From: Aminipila terrae
Lineage (GTDB): Bacteria > Bacillota > Clostridia > Peptostreptococcales > Anaerovoracaceae
NCBI RefSeq assembly: GCF_010120715.1
Contig: NZ_CP047591.1
Span: forward strand, 620,001-684,000
Length of the DNA: 64,000 bases
Direction: 5' to 3'
Shown here one piece after another: positions 8,180 through 16,246 of this stretch. Within the stretch, counting starts at the first letter, position 1, and each line of letters begins with the position of its first letter. Below the pieces are notes generated by a model. The model was not told the origin of the DNA. It saw nothing but the letters and a program-made list of their open reading frames with translations, and ran no database searches. Made by a program: the position numbers and the translations under genes.

Positions 8180-8588
8180 TTTTTTTCACCTGTATAAATC
8201 TGAATTCCTTAAACTCTATGGAATAATTAATATCTTTTTTCCCTGCTTTCTGACCATATTCAAAAGACTCAATGGTAACTGGCATATTGATTGGTGTTTC
8301 AGAAATAATCAATCTGAAAGGAATCCTCCTATCTCGCATCATTTCTATTTCTTTTACGAATTCCCATCCAAACATAGAGCAATTCTTTGAGTAAATCACT
8401 TTTTGTGCTGGAAATATACTGGAAAAACTTAAGGTTTTAAGACCCATCGTTCCAATGAGGGTAATCTCTTTTGTGCTTATGGTCTGATAAGACTCATTTT
8501 GACTGGGGGATTGAATGGTGAATTCCGGAGGAAGTACTGGAATCTGAATGACCTTTTCTCTGTTATTAATACTTAAAAATATATCCAT
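8154..8588 (-). CDS. Tail protein XkdP/YqbP N-terminal family, without LysM
   Basis: A 144-residue protein that matches the N-terminal part of XkdP (IPVLPPEFTIQSPSQNESYQT ... VTIESFEYGQKAGKKDINYSIEFKEFRFIQVKK). The PBSX version is longer and ends in a LysM domain; here it stops before any LysM repeat. XkdP sits between tape measure and hub genes and probably helps tail-tip assembly. AGGAGGAAAT ribosome site. Confidence 0.8.
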   Translation of the reverse strand: MDIFLSINNREKVIQIPVLPPEFTIQSPSQNESYQTISTKEITLIGTMGLKTLSFSSIFPAQKVIYSKNCSMFGWEFVKEIEMMRDRRIPFRLIISETPINMPVTIESFEYGQKAGKKDINYSIEFKEFRFIQVKKNDFNSEKA

Positions 8589-8596
8589 ATTTCCTC

Positions 8597-10519
8597 CTAT
8601 AAATTTGCAAGTGCCAGTTTTAACTTGGGAACAATTTCATTAACCACTTCGTTTGCGGTTACACCTTTCGTGGTGATGTATATGTTTCCAATACTTACGC
8701 TTCCACTATTCATCATCCGCTCACTCTTATCAGCTGGAATGACTCTTGAGCCATTCGGTAAATCTACAATTTCACCGCCACGCTCGTTGATATAAGTCAA
8801 TCCACCTTTCCAATAGGATGTTCCTAATGCTTTATGGGCTTTGGTACCCTTCTGTACAGTACCGGAGTGAGGCTCTGCATTAGTGCCCTGTTTTCCTTTA
8901 GTTTCTTTATGCCCTTTCTCACCTGTACCCTTTGATGACTCATCATACTCTTGAATTAATTTAGTCACACCTTTAATTGGATGCCTTAGGAATTCAATTA
9001 TGGCCCCCCAGTGTTCTCGAATACCAGAGGCCATATTTTTAAAAAATCCAACCACAGAATCTTTTATATTTTTAAACTTTGAAAATAAAGCTTTACCTAA
9101 ACTGGCTGCCGCAGCTTTTATTTTATCCCAGTACACAATTAGTCCTACTATTGCAGCAATCAGTAAGCCTATACCCACTATAATCCAGATTATTGGGCAT
9201 CCTAAAAGTGTAAGATTAAAGAGACTTTGTGCCACTGTCAGAATTCCCATGATAGTAATAACAGTAGTAATAACTGCTGCAACTAAATTTATAATTCCTA
9301 TTAGTCCCGCAATTGCACCTATAAAACCTATTACAAATATTATGCCATCTTGATGTTTACTGATGAACTGAGCAATGTTCTGAAAAAATGTGGAGACTTT
9401 TTCGATTCCAGTGACTATGGCCTTAGCTATTGAATCTATAACGCCTTTAATCATTGGTTGATTATCAGAAAACCATTTTGCAAACTTAGCTAAATAAGGT
9501 AAAAGCATTGTTCCTATCTGTTCTTTTAAGTCTCCAAATAGATTTTGTGCCCGCTGAATAGCGCCCACGTCTGTTCCTGCTATTTTGGCGTTAGCCTCTC
9601 CCACATTGTTACTAATTATTTTTGCAAGCATTGCAGCTCGTTCTTCCTTAGTCCCGTATCTTATTACTCTGCCCTCAGCTTCGCTAAAAGCTAAACCTGC
9701 GGCTTTCAGCCCTTCAGTTTGCCCATTTAATCCTTCTCCCATTAAATCGGCTACTTCAACTGCATCGTCAGAAGTACCATTAAGCCCTTTTTGTGCAACT
9801 AAAAGGTTATTCATTGCAGGAATTAAGGATTTTATATTTTTGGTATTTCCTGCATAGCTAGCCAGTTGCTGTGCTCCTGCCATCTGAACCTCATCACTGA
9901 CTACACCATTTTGCTGTTGAGCAGAAGTAAGCTTTAAAATTGAATCAATCTGCTCTTTTGTGGCTTTATTCTTTAACTTTAATGTATTAGCAAAACTTAA
10001 TTCCGTTGCTTGCTGAGCCTGTGCTGCACTTATACTTTCTTTTGCAAAGCCAGCAACATCTCCAGCATGATCTTTTATAAAGCCTTTAACCTTTCCAAAT
10101 GCTGATTTTGAATTACCTTTCTTTTCTCCATCTTTATCATCAGAAGTAGTATTTTTATACTTATTCTTTATGTTTTTTATATCGCTTGTAACCTGACTCA
10201 AAGTTTTGCTTATTTTCCCTTTAACGTTTACAGTGGTAGTTATCGTTTTATTCTTTAACTTATTTATTTTTAAGATGACTTCACCCAGAGTTTTGCTTAT
10301 TCTGTCTTTAACATTCACTGTAGTAGTTATCGTTTTATTCTTTAACTTATTCGCTTTTACAATAACTTCATTCAGGGTTTTGGTTATCTTGTCTTTGACA
10401 TTCACTGTGGTTGTTATGGTCTTATTCTTTAATTTATTAACCTTGGCTATTATCTGATCTAATTGCTTAATTGTTTTCTCGCTTACTTTTATACCTGAAT
10501 CACCACTTTGTTGAGGCAT
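8597..10519 (-). CDS. Tape measure protein (contractile module, XkdO-like)
   Basis: A 640-residue tape measure protein. Residues ~20-120 contain at least three tandem ~33-residue repeats with the core NKTITTTVNVKDKI. A helical region follows, then hydrophobic segments near residues 390-470 (VIGFIGAIAGLIGIINLVAAV and nearby), and a C-terminal GGLTYINERGGEIVDLPNGSRV motif usual in Firmicute tape measures. Tape measure length sets tail length; 640 residues predict a short tail of roughly 100 nm at about 1.5 angstrom per residue (inference). AAGGAGGG ribosome site before the ATG. Confidence 0.9.
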   Translation of the reverse strand: MPQQSGDSGIKVSEKTIKQLDQIIAKVNKLKNKTITTTVNVKDKITKTLNEVIVKANKLKNKTITTTVNVKDRISKTLGEVILKINKLKNKTITTTVNVKGKISKTLSQVTSDIKNIKNKYKNTTSDDKDGEKKGNSKSAFGKVKGFIKDHAGDVAGFAKESISAAQAQQATELSFANTLKLKNKATKEQIDSILKLTSAQQQNGVVSDEVQMAGAQQLASYAGNTKNIKSLIPAMNNLLVAQKGLNGTSDDAVEVADLMGEGLNGQTEGLKAAGLAFSEAEGRVIRYGTKEERAAMLAKIISNNVGEANAKIAGTDVGAIQRAQNLFGDLKEQIGTMLLPYLAKFAKWFSDNQPMIKGVIDSIAKAIVTGIEKVSTFFQNIAQFISKHQDGIIFVIGFIGAIAGLIGIINLVAAVITTVITIMGILTVAQSLFNLTLLGCPIIWIIVGIGLLIAAIVGLIVYWDKIKAAAASLGKALFSKFKNIKDSVVGFFKNMASGIREHWGAIIEFLRHPIKGVTKLIQEYDESSKGTGEKGHKETKGKQGTNAEPHSGTVQKGTKAHKALGTSYWKGGLTYINERGGEIVDLPNGSRVIPADKSERMMNSGSVSIGNIYITTKGVTANEVVNEIVPKLKLALANL

Positions 10520-10539
10520 TTTTATCCCTCCTTTGCTTT

Positions 10540-10719
10540 TTATTTTCCAAATAAGGCCTGATATTTTTCACTTTCTTCTCGCCAATACTTTTCTTTTGCA
10601 ATTCCATACATTACCCTCTCATAAGGATCTGCATTGATGAGTTCTTCAAGTGATATACCTCTTGCCAGGAAGAAGGTTACTATTTCATATAAGTAATCAT
10701 CTTCCTTTATGAGTTTTTT
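10540..10719 (-). other. Programmed -1 frameshift site and extension frame of the contractile-module tail assembly chaperone
   Basis: At 10719-10713 (minus strand) the chaperone gene has the classic slippery heptamer A-AAA-AAC in phase with its reading frame, three codons before the stop. A -1 slip leads into an open frame (LIKEDDYLYEIVTFFLARGI ... YQALFGK) ending at 10540, just upstream of the tape measure gene. The fused product would be 182 residues. This is the G/GT arrangement known in lambda and many other tailed phages. Confidence 0.8.
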
Positions 10720-11087
10720 ATTTCTTCACCTACATTGGCAATCCCTGAAAACTCAAAAAGCTCTTCACCAATAGTTAAAATTTCCGATAAATCAAAAATG
10801 GCATCTACTGTATCATAAGGATCTTTTATTTCCAGTTCTTTTTGCAATTCTCCATCCTGTAACGTTTCGCAGGTTCTGTAAATTAATTTTTTATATGCTG
10901 TGGTAATGGTCCTTGTATCAGCAGTTGTACCAATATCATCCATTACACTAAGCATTACTTCATCACTGGGCTTTTTAAAGATCAGAGATTTGCCAATTGA
11001 CTTCACTTCAATCTCTTTAAATTTATGCAAGCTTTCTTCTTTTTGCTTTTTCTTTGCAATCAAATCCTTAAATGTTGCTTTTTTCAT
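10707..11087 (-). CDS. Tail assembly chaperone (XkdN-like, short form)
   Basis: A 126-residue protein of the XkdN family, starting MKKATFKDLIAKKKQKEES. The ATG at 11087 is chosen because GGAGGGAAAC directly precedes it. It is the G-type chaperone that coats the tape measure protein during tail assembly, and it carries a -1 frameshift signal near its end that gives the longer GT-type product. It lies between the tube and tape measure genes, as in other contractile tails. Confidence 0.85.
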   Translation of the reverse strand: MKKATFKDLIAKKKQKEESLHKFKEIEVKSIGKSLIFKKPSDEVMLSVMDDIGTTADTRTITTAYKKLIYRTCETLQDGELQKELEIKDPYDTVDAIFDLSEILTIGEELFEFSGIANVGEEIKNS

Positions 11088-11161
11088 GTTTCCCTCCAAT
11101 TAAGGCTCTAACTTTATTAACTCATTAAATTAGAGCCTTTTACAAAATTTATCAGATTGTT

Positions 11162-11584
11162 CTAAATTGTTTCCAGTACATCATAGTCACTGAATTTGAA
11201 AGGTATTTCTTCCTCAACCAGTGCTTTGCCCTCAATCTTGGCAAGCATCATTTCTGTAATGATCACATTACCCAGTGAAACTCTTTCTGACTTTCCCGTT
11301 GAATTATCCTTTAGCTGAGTAACTATATTAATATCTGGTAATTCTCCTGTTTTGTAAGTGTTCTTTACCAGACTTAAAACAGTACTGTCGATTTTATGCA
11401 GTACCAGAGTACCTTCACCAGCCCACCCTGTATAGGCGTGGTGTGTTGTGTAATCTCCCACAAAATTTACTTCTTCAAAATTGCCTGTGATTTTAGCCTC
11501 AATACTTTTTACCTGTGCTAATAGTTTACCGTTAAGCCACACATTTCCATTACATCCGCTTAAAACTCTATTCTGATTAATCAT
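11162..11584 (-). CDS. Contractile tail tube protein (XkdM family, DUF2001)
   Basis: A 140-residue tube subunit. It shows the XkdM pattern: MINQNRVLSGCNGNVWLNGK at the start, VKSIEAKITGNFEEVNFVGD, then EGTLVLHKI and the C-terminal EEEIPFKFSDYDVLETI. The hexameric rings of this protein form the rigid inner tube driven through the target envelope. It directly follows the sheath gene with an AGGAGGTGG ribosome site. Confidence 0.9.
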   Translation of the reverse strand: MINQNRVLSGCNGNVWLNGKLLAQVKSIEAKITGNFEEVNFVGDYTTHHAYTGWAGEGTLVLHKIDSTVLSLVKNTYKTGELPDINIVTQLKDNSTGKSERVSLGNVIITEMMLAKIEGKALVEEEIPFKFSDYDVLETI

Positions 11585-11595
11585 AAAGCCACCTC

Positions 11596-12684
11596 CTATG
11601 CTAAATTAATATTAAACTGCAGATTTTCCATGGCACCAAGAATCTTTATATCTCCATACAGATATACTGTTCTCTTATATGCGTTGTTTTTTACCTGCTG
11701 TTCTGTCCAAGTTTCTGCTTCTGACTTGCCTGTTCCTACCCAGGCTAATCTCTGTGATTCCACATCCACATCTACTTTATTTTCATAGCTGCTGTCCAGA
11801 ATGTCCTGATTTGCAAGCTGTTTAAAATAACTGTTTACGGAACTGATCAGAAGGATCTGATTGTCATAATTGTTTTTGTAGTTTCCCAGGTACTCATGCT
11901 TAAATACACTTGAGATGTCATCCTGAATTAAATCCATGGCCTCTACAACATCTATGTATTTCATATCTTCTGTTGCAGTCTTCCCATCCGTTGTTGTCAT
12001 GGAATTAACACCCAGAGCAATCTGAACACTGTCGAGATCATTTATTAAAACAAATTTACCTGCGCCCACTGCTGCCTGATTATCTGCCACTTCTTCAACC
12101 TTTGTCAGATTTGCACACTTAAAGTATGTAGTTCCTCTTTTTACATTGCAGCTTGCTAAAATACCAATTAATGAAGGGCAATATTTTTCTCCTGATACTT
12201 TTCCTCTTGTATCAGCAAAGGTTACTGAATCATTGCTGAAATTTACTAAATGCTTGCAATCTGTAACGGCAGCCTTATATACAACAGCTTTGTAAGTCTT
12301 TTCTTCCTGCTCCTTGGACTTAATCCAGCTAGCAAGAGTAGTCCATTCTTCAGCCACACCGCTGGCAATAGTAATCCAGCCTGTTTTTACATTCTTCTCA
12401 ATCATGGCAAGAGCGTCTGCAATTTTTCCACCAGTTTTGTCTACTCTTACTACAACCACTTTATTTAGTGAAAAATTGAAAATATCCTTGATATACTGGA
12501 AATTTTCGTCTGAATATTTTACTTTATCCTTTTCTACTGAAAGAATGGAACTATATTCCTTTACTCCAATGGTTTTATCTGTATCGTCTTTTACGATTAG
12601 TACAGCTATTCCTCTTTCACTACGTTCAATTAGTGAACCGGCAAGCTGCTTAAATGTTACTTCAATGTTAGGTAATTTAATCAT
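11596..12684 (-). CDS. Contractile tail sheath protein (XkdK family)
   Basis: A 362-residue sheath protein. The N-terminal IKLPNIEVTFKQLAGSLIERSERGIAVLIV and C-terminal KNNAYKRTVYLYGDIKILGAMENLQFNINLA are characteristic of Firmicute sheath proteins. It is clearly shorter than PBSX XkdK (about 466 residues), as seen in compact R-type bacteriocins such as diffocins, from recall. Presence of this gene fixes the module as contractile. AAGGAGG ribosome site. Confidence 0.9.
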   Translation of the reverse strand: MIKLPNIEVTFKQLAGSLIERSERGIAVLIVKDDTDKTIGVKEYSSILSVEKDKVKYSDENFQYIKDIFNFSLNKVVVVRVDKTGGKIADALAMIEKNVKTGWITIASGVAEEWTTLASWIKSKEQEEKTYKAVVYKAAVTDCKHLVNFSNDSVTFADTRGKVSGEKYCPSLIGILASCNVKRGTTYFKCANLTKVEEVADNQAAVGAGKFVLINDLDSVQIALGVNSMTTTDGKTATEDMKYIDVVEAMDLIQDDISSVFKHEYLGNYKNNYDNQILLISSVNSYFKQLANQDILDSSYENKVDVDVESQRLAWVGTGKSEAETWTEQQVKNNAYKRTVYLYGDIKILGAMENLQFNINLA

Positions 12685-13189
12685 TTACTTCCTCCTTAAA
12701 TTTTAAACTTTCCATAGTCTCACTGGAATCCGTGTCTGGCATTAACTCCGCTATATACAATTCAAAACTGATTTTTAAGTTTCCGTCTTTTAAGTCGGAA
12801 TCCAGGTTCAAAACAGGTATGTAAATATTTTCTACATACATATCTTCCAGCAGGATAGTTTCAAGTAGTTCCTGCATTTTGCTGTTATCTGTTTTACATT
12901 TGTACATATCTTTAGCAAAGAAAGTTACATTAATAGTAAAAGTTTTTTCTCTGCAATTTGAGTTCAGCTTTACAACTTTCAAGTTCTCAACAGCTACTTT
13001 TATGCTAGGCCTTATTAAACTCTCAGTGTTATCCTCAAATATCAAGGGTACACTTTCAAATTCAGTTCCGGCCATTGCCTTTTTCATTTTTTCATTTATA
13101 GCTGTATTGATTTGTAATATTGTTAATATATTAATCCACCTCCTTACCACACTCCTCTTTCCATAGATTACTAGCAATCTTCTGTACAT
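12677..13189 (-). CDS. Tail terminator-like protein (XkdI/DUF6838-like), first gene of the contractile module
   Basis: A protein of up to 170 residues with the fold pattern of the small tail-completion proteins encoded before the sheath (FTINVTFFAKDMYKCKTDNSKMQELLETILL ... ISFELYIAEL). The start is uncertain. The first ATG (13189) has no ribosome site, whereas a perfect AAGGAGGT (13138-13145) lies inside the frame and points to a start at the unusual codon ATA (13129) or ATT (13135), before the residues LTILQINTAINEKMKKAM. Function is assigned mainly by position. Confidence 0.7.
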   Translation of the reverse strand: MYRRLLVIYGKRSVVRRWINILTILQINTAINEKMKKAMAGTEFESVPLIFEDNTESLIRPSIKVAVENLKVVKLNSNCREKTFTINVTFFAKDMYKCKTDNSKMQELLETILLEDMYVENIYIPVLNLDSDLKDGNLKISFELYIAELMPDTDSSETMESLKFKEEVND

Positions 13190-13247
13190 TTATAAGGTTA
13201 ACATACTAATTTCGGGATTTTCGGCGACTTAAGCCAGTAAAAAGTTT

Positions 13248-13260
13248 TTTTAGCACTTAT
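13248..13260 (-). promoter_or_regulatory. Candidate late-promoter element of the contractile module
   Basis: The minus-strand sequence ATAAGTGCTAAAA upstream of the contractile module resembles AATTTAGCGCTAAAA upstream of the flexible module (21790-21801). Both lie in the only two non-coding leaders of the cluster, so this could be the binding site of the ArpU-like activator. Two sites are too few to be sure. Confidence 0.3.
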
Positions 13261-13283
13261 TATAAGAAGCCCCTTTTCCAAAT

Positions 13284-13334
13284 AAAAAGGCGGTATTTCA
13301 TAAGTCATAAATCCATGACTTTAAATACCGCCTT
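13284..13334 (-). terminator. Strong terminator between the two tail modules
   Basis: A long stem, AAGGCGGTATTT pairing with AAATACCGCCTT and an inner stem AAGTCAT / ATGACTT, is followed on the minus strand by TTTTTATTT. It ends the flexible-tail/lysis operon after the holin gene and separates it from the contractile operon. Confidence 0.85.
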
Positions 13335-13346
13335 CCATGCCCTGTT

Positions 13347-13595
13347 CTAGTTAGGCCTGTTATATGTAAGCGCCCTCGGGCTGTCACTTGTTCCTTCCGT
13401 AGTTGGGTCTACCAATACGCCCAGTGTTACTAAAAGGTTTAATATCACACTAATAGCCTGTATAATCTCATCCTGTGAAACAGGTATCGTGATACCCAGT
13501 ATTCCAAGAATCTGATATACTAAAGTAACGATACATGCCATCAATGCTGCAAATGTCGTTTTATTTTTTATTCTGAGTTTCCAGTTAATCTTCAT
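13347..13595 (-). CDS. Holin, phiLC3 family
   Basis: An 82-residue membrane protein with two hydrophobic segments (about residues 13-34 and 45-62) and the family signature VDPTTEGTSDSPRALTY at the C-terminus. Holins of this family release endolysin by making holes in the membrane. The ATG at 13595 overlaps the preceding gene. It is the only clear lysis gene left in the cluster and could release both types of tail particle. Confidence 0.9.
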   Translation of the reverse strand: MKINWKLRIKNKTTFAALMACIVTLVYQILGILGITIPVSQDEIIQAISVILNLLVTLGVLVDPTTEGTSDSPRALTYNRPN

Positions 13596-13797
13596 AATAA
13601 TGCTCACTTTCCTTTATTTCATCTATCCTGCGATGAGCTGATTTTACAGACTGCTCCACTACAACCATTCGCTCTATCAGCCCATTATGTTTATCCTGCT
13701 TTTTCTCAAGATTATTCAATTTTGTGAGGACTACACCTCCAAAGCTGCCAAGTGATACAGCATATACAATCATCTGTATCCAAAATTCTGTCCCCAT
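13585..13797 (-). CDS. XhlA-like/holin-associated membrane protein
   Basis: A 70-residue protein with one N-terminal membrane helix (WIQMIVYAVSLGSFGGVVL) followed by a charged coiled coil (LNNLEKKQDKHNGLIERMVVVEQSVKSAHRRIDEIKES). This matches the layout of XhlA/BhlA-type proteins that act with a phage holin. It overlaps the holin gene by 11 bases. Confidence 0.7.
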   Translation of the reverse strand: MGTEFWIQMIVYAVSLGSFGGVVLTKLNNLEKKQDKHNGLIERMVVVEQSVKSAHRRIDEIKESEHYYED

Positions 13798-13831
13798 ATA
13801 TCAGCCCCTACTTTATTATTAACATTCAAAT

Positions 13832-14236
13832 TTACTCATTATCAGGATATATTTCCCGGATATAGGACTTTGCCATGACTATTAATACAGATAACTCGTT
13901 TGCTATCTCAGAACCCTCTGCTGAATACATCATCCATTTCTTATTTGCTTCATTGACTGTAAGAGCTTCCTCTTTCCACAAGATTAATGGGGTTTGATCC
14001 GCTTTGTATCGCATAGTCTCATAAGCATGCTCCCGTCTTTGCTGTGGAAGTTCTGCGGGAATACATTCTTTCTTACTCCAAATACCATCTTTGTATATGT
14101 CACCTATACCATAATTCTCTGTTTGTTCTGCTATAATATATTGCTCTCCAAACAGCTCTACGGCTTTTTGTATATCTTCAAATACAGCTATGTTTTCACA
14201 GCTATTTGTTTCTTTATTAATTAATGCTATATTCAT
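13832..14236 (-). CDS. Tail-fibre accessory protein of the flexible module
   Basis: A 134-residue protein, preceded by GGAGGTG that overlaps the fibre remnant upstream. Its first ~55 residues (MNIALINKETNSCENIAVFE ... IGDIYKDGIWSKKE) are a near copy of the N-terminus of the protein at 1151-1540, while the rest differs. It therefore looks like the counterpart of that gene for the flexible tail, with a shared docking part and a different C-terminal part. Confidence 0.6.
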   Translation of the reverse strand: MNIALINKETNSCENIAVFEDIQKAVELFGEQYIIAEQTENYGIGDIYKDGIWSKKECIPAELPQQRREHAYETMRYKADQTPLILWKEEALTVNEANKKWMMYSAEGSEIANELSVLIVMAKSYIREIYPDNE

Positions 14237-14240
14237 TTTT

Positions 14241-14490
14241 TCACCTCCAATATCCTATCATTATAACTTCGCTACTTCCATTTCCGCCAGCACCGACAAC
14301 TTCAGGAGATTGCCATCTTGATGCGCCACCTCCGCCGCCTCCGCCACGATTAGGCAATGCATTATAACCATCTGGATGATCCCAGTAACCCCCAGGGCCA
14401 CTACCACTGCCACCAAAATTGCTCTGTGGATATTGGGCTGATCGCCTGCAAAGTTACCATTACCTCCACCTGACCCATAAAAGAGATTGT
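14241..14490 (-). pseudogene. Remnant of a Gly-rich tail fibre gene
   Basis: Only the C-terminal ~75 codons of a Gly-rich fibre can be read: LFYGSGGGNGNFAGDQ, a frame change near 14435, then SAQYPQSNFGGSGSGPGGYW and a final part ending GNGSSEVIMIGYWR and a stop at 14241. The ending matches that of the intact Gly-rich fibre of the contractile module (GSGVVVIGYYA). The 5' part is gone and replaced by the amidase remnant. It shows that the flexible module once had a similar adhesin. Confidence 0.7.
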
Positions 14491-14921
14491 CAAGGGGTAT
14501 CTATAGTCCCTTTTTCTTCCAGATTGTCCAAATACTTTTCTGCCCAGTGTGTCTCCTTTTTCTCCATCTTTGTTTCCTCTTCATTCCAGGATATTCCTAA
14601 ATACTGTAATATTCCTTTGGCATCTGCATCCGAGCACTTTTCTCTGAATGCATCTTCCTTCAATTTTACAAGTTCTTCTCTGTTAGTATAAAATCCATGT
14701 TCAACCAGAACTGCCGGGCACACTGTTTTCACAACAATGCCTGCTACAACCTTTGCATCTTTAAGTCCTCTGTCCCGGAGTATCTACACCATGTCTTTCT
14801 AAATGTCCTTTACTTCTGGTTGCTACATCATAATTAAATTCATATTCAAAGAATGTTTGATTAAAACTTCTTTTTCTGGGAGTCAAACTGCAATGTTCCC
14901 AATTTATGCAAACTTTCATAT
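14475..14921 (-). pseudogene. Broken N-acetylmuramoyl-L-alanine amidase (endolysin remnant)
   Basis: The minus strand encodes an amidase N-terminus from the ATG near 14921 (KVCINWEHCSLTPRKRSF ... FEYEFNYDVATRSKGHLERHG) that soon stops. In another frame it encodes the C-terminal part RGLKDAKVVAGIVVKTVCPAVLVEHGFYTNREE to ~14490. The middle with the expected Arg, Asn and Ser-Ile-His motifs is missing, so this is an internal deletion plus frame change, not a single-base error. No other endolysin gene is present in the cluster. Confidence 0.75.
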
Positions 14922-15027
14922 TTTCTATTCCTCATTAATATTTGTTTTATAAGCTTAGCACCAAAATAATTAACATAGTAATATCATTATACTTTCGTTT
15001 ATACAGTTAAACTTACCCTCTACGTTT

Positions 15028-16245
15028 CTATAAAAAATATATATTATTAATTTTACAGGTAACATTATGTGAGTATCCTGAACTTTTGCCTCCTGATGAT
15101 TTAATTTCTAAATATACATCTACAAAATCGTAATCTCTAACACTAGCAGGCATGGGCAAAACTAAACTTTGATTAATAACATTTGAGTTAAACTCCTTTG
15201 ACTCTGCATGGGAGATATTAATTACTTGTCCCGCAACCAGCAATTTTAGATTTGCCTCCAATTTCATCCATGGACCTGACATAGAATCTCCAGTTATACT
15301 TGAATCAAATTGTATGTTTATACTTGAATTTTGACTTAACAAATTAAGCATAAAAGGTTTAACGCAGTAACATGTTTTCGAGTCGTTAGAACTTCCTGGA
15401 TTCCATCCTCCACTCTTTAATTCGAAGGCACTGGTTAACACTTTTTCATTTTTGTCTGTAAAAAAGTATGTTACAACATCAAATAGTCTTTCTCCAGATT
15501 GAAAAAAGTTCCAATGTTTATATACTTTAATTAATTTATTAAGGATAGAGTCTACATTTCCTGCATTATATGCTGCTAACGTATCTATTGATGCTCCTAC
15601 CTTATTTAAAATTATCTGCAATGCCTTCTCCACATTCCCACTATCCGCCGACAGTCCATATAAGTTTCTTACTGTTTCGGAGATTTTTATTTCTGCTGCC
15701 TGCACATCTGTTCTCGGTGCCTGATTCAAAAGCACATTGCTGATATGTTCGGCACGTTCATCGGTTACACTGGCTATGACAGACTGATTGGCATTAATCC
15801 TTACCTGTGCCAGCGGTATCTGGTAAATATCCTCTGTCTGCATGATATCTACGGGTTTTGGATCAGCTGCTGGGATTCCCTTTAACACTCTTATGTAAAT
15901 ATTTCTTTCTGCAATATTTAACTCTGCCACTACCCTGTCTATTCGTGGATTTTGTGTACCCACATCAAATTCAAGAGTCTGCTCATTTTCAAGGAATCCG
16001 GTTCTGCCGTTAATGATGATTCCTCCCGGCTTCACTACACAGCTCATGGCAGAAAGGTTTACAACCTGCAACTCATTAGTCAGCAGATCTGAACCTTGTA
16101 CCAATATCCCATTGGAAAAATAGGCTCTGACCAAATCAGCCAGATCTTTAGAATGAGCCACTCTGTCGTATTCTTCCTGACCTGTTTTCGGATTTGTTAT
16201 CACTTCAGAATCAAAAGGCATTGCCTTCAGACTAAAATTATTCAT
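15028..16245 (-). CDS. Baseplate upper/receptor-binding fibre protein (flexible module)
   Basis: A 405-residue protein following the tail-associated protein gene by 1 base (TGATATG). The first ~170 residues (MPFDSEVITNPKTGQEEYDRVAHSKDLADL ... QVRINANQSVIASVTDERAEHI) match the N-terminal domain of BppU-like and related Firmicute baseplate proteins. A segment SETVRNLYGLSADSGNVEKA is shared with the contractile-module fibre at 1550. The C-terminal ~180 residues are beta-rich and probably bind the receptor. Confidence 0.75.
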   Translation of the reverse strand: MNNFSLKAMPFDSEVITNPKTGQEEYDRVAHSKDLADLVRAYFSNGILVQGSDLLTNELQVVNLSAMSCVVKPGGIIINGRTGFLENEQTLEFDVGTQNPRIDRVVAELNIAERNIYIRVLKGIPAADPKPVDIMQTEDIYQIPLAQVRINANQSVIASVTDERAEHISNVLLNQAPRTDVQAAEIKISETVRNLYGLSADSGNVEKALQIILNKVGASIDTLAAYNAGNVDSILNKLIKVYKHWNFFQSGERLFDVVTYFFTDKNEKVLTSAFELKSGGWNPGSSNDSKTCYCVKPFMLNLLSQNSSINIQFDSSITGDSMSGPWMKLEANLKLLVAGQVINISHAESKEFNSNVINQSLVLPMPASVRDYDFVDVYLEIKSSGGKSSGYSHNVTCKINNIYFL

Positions 16246-16246
16246 A

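Noticed and set aside
14475..14921. Amidase broken only by a one-base sequencing error like the six other genes
   Set aside because: The central catalytic part is missing altogether, so one added base does not restore it.
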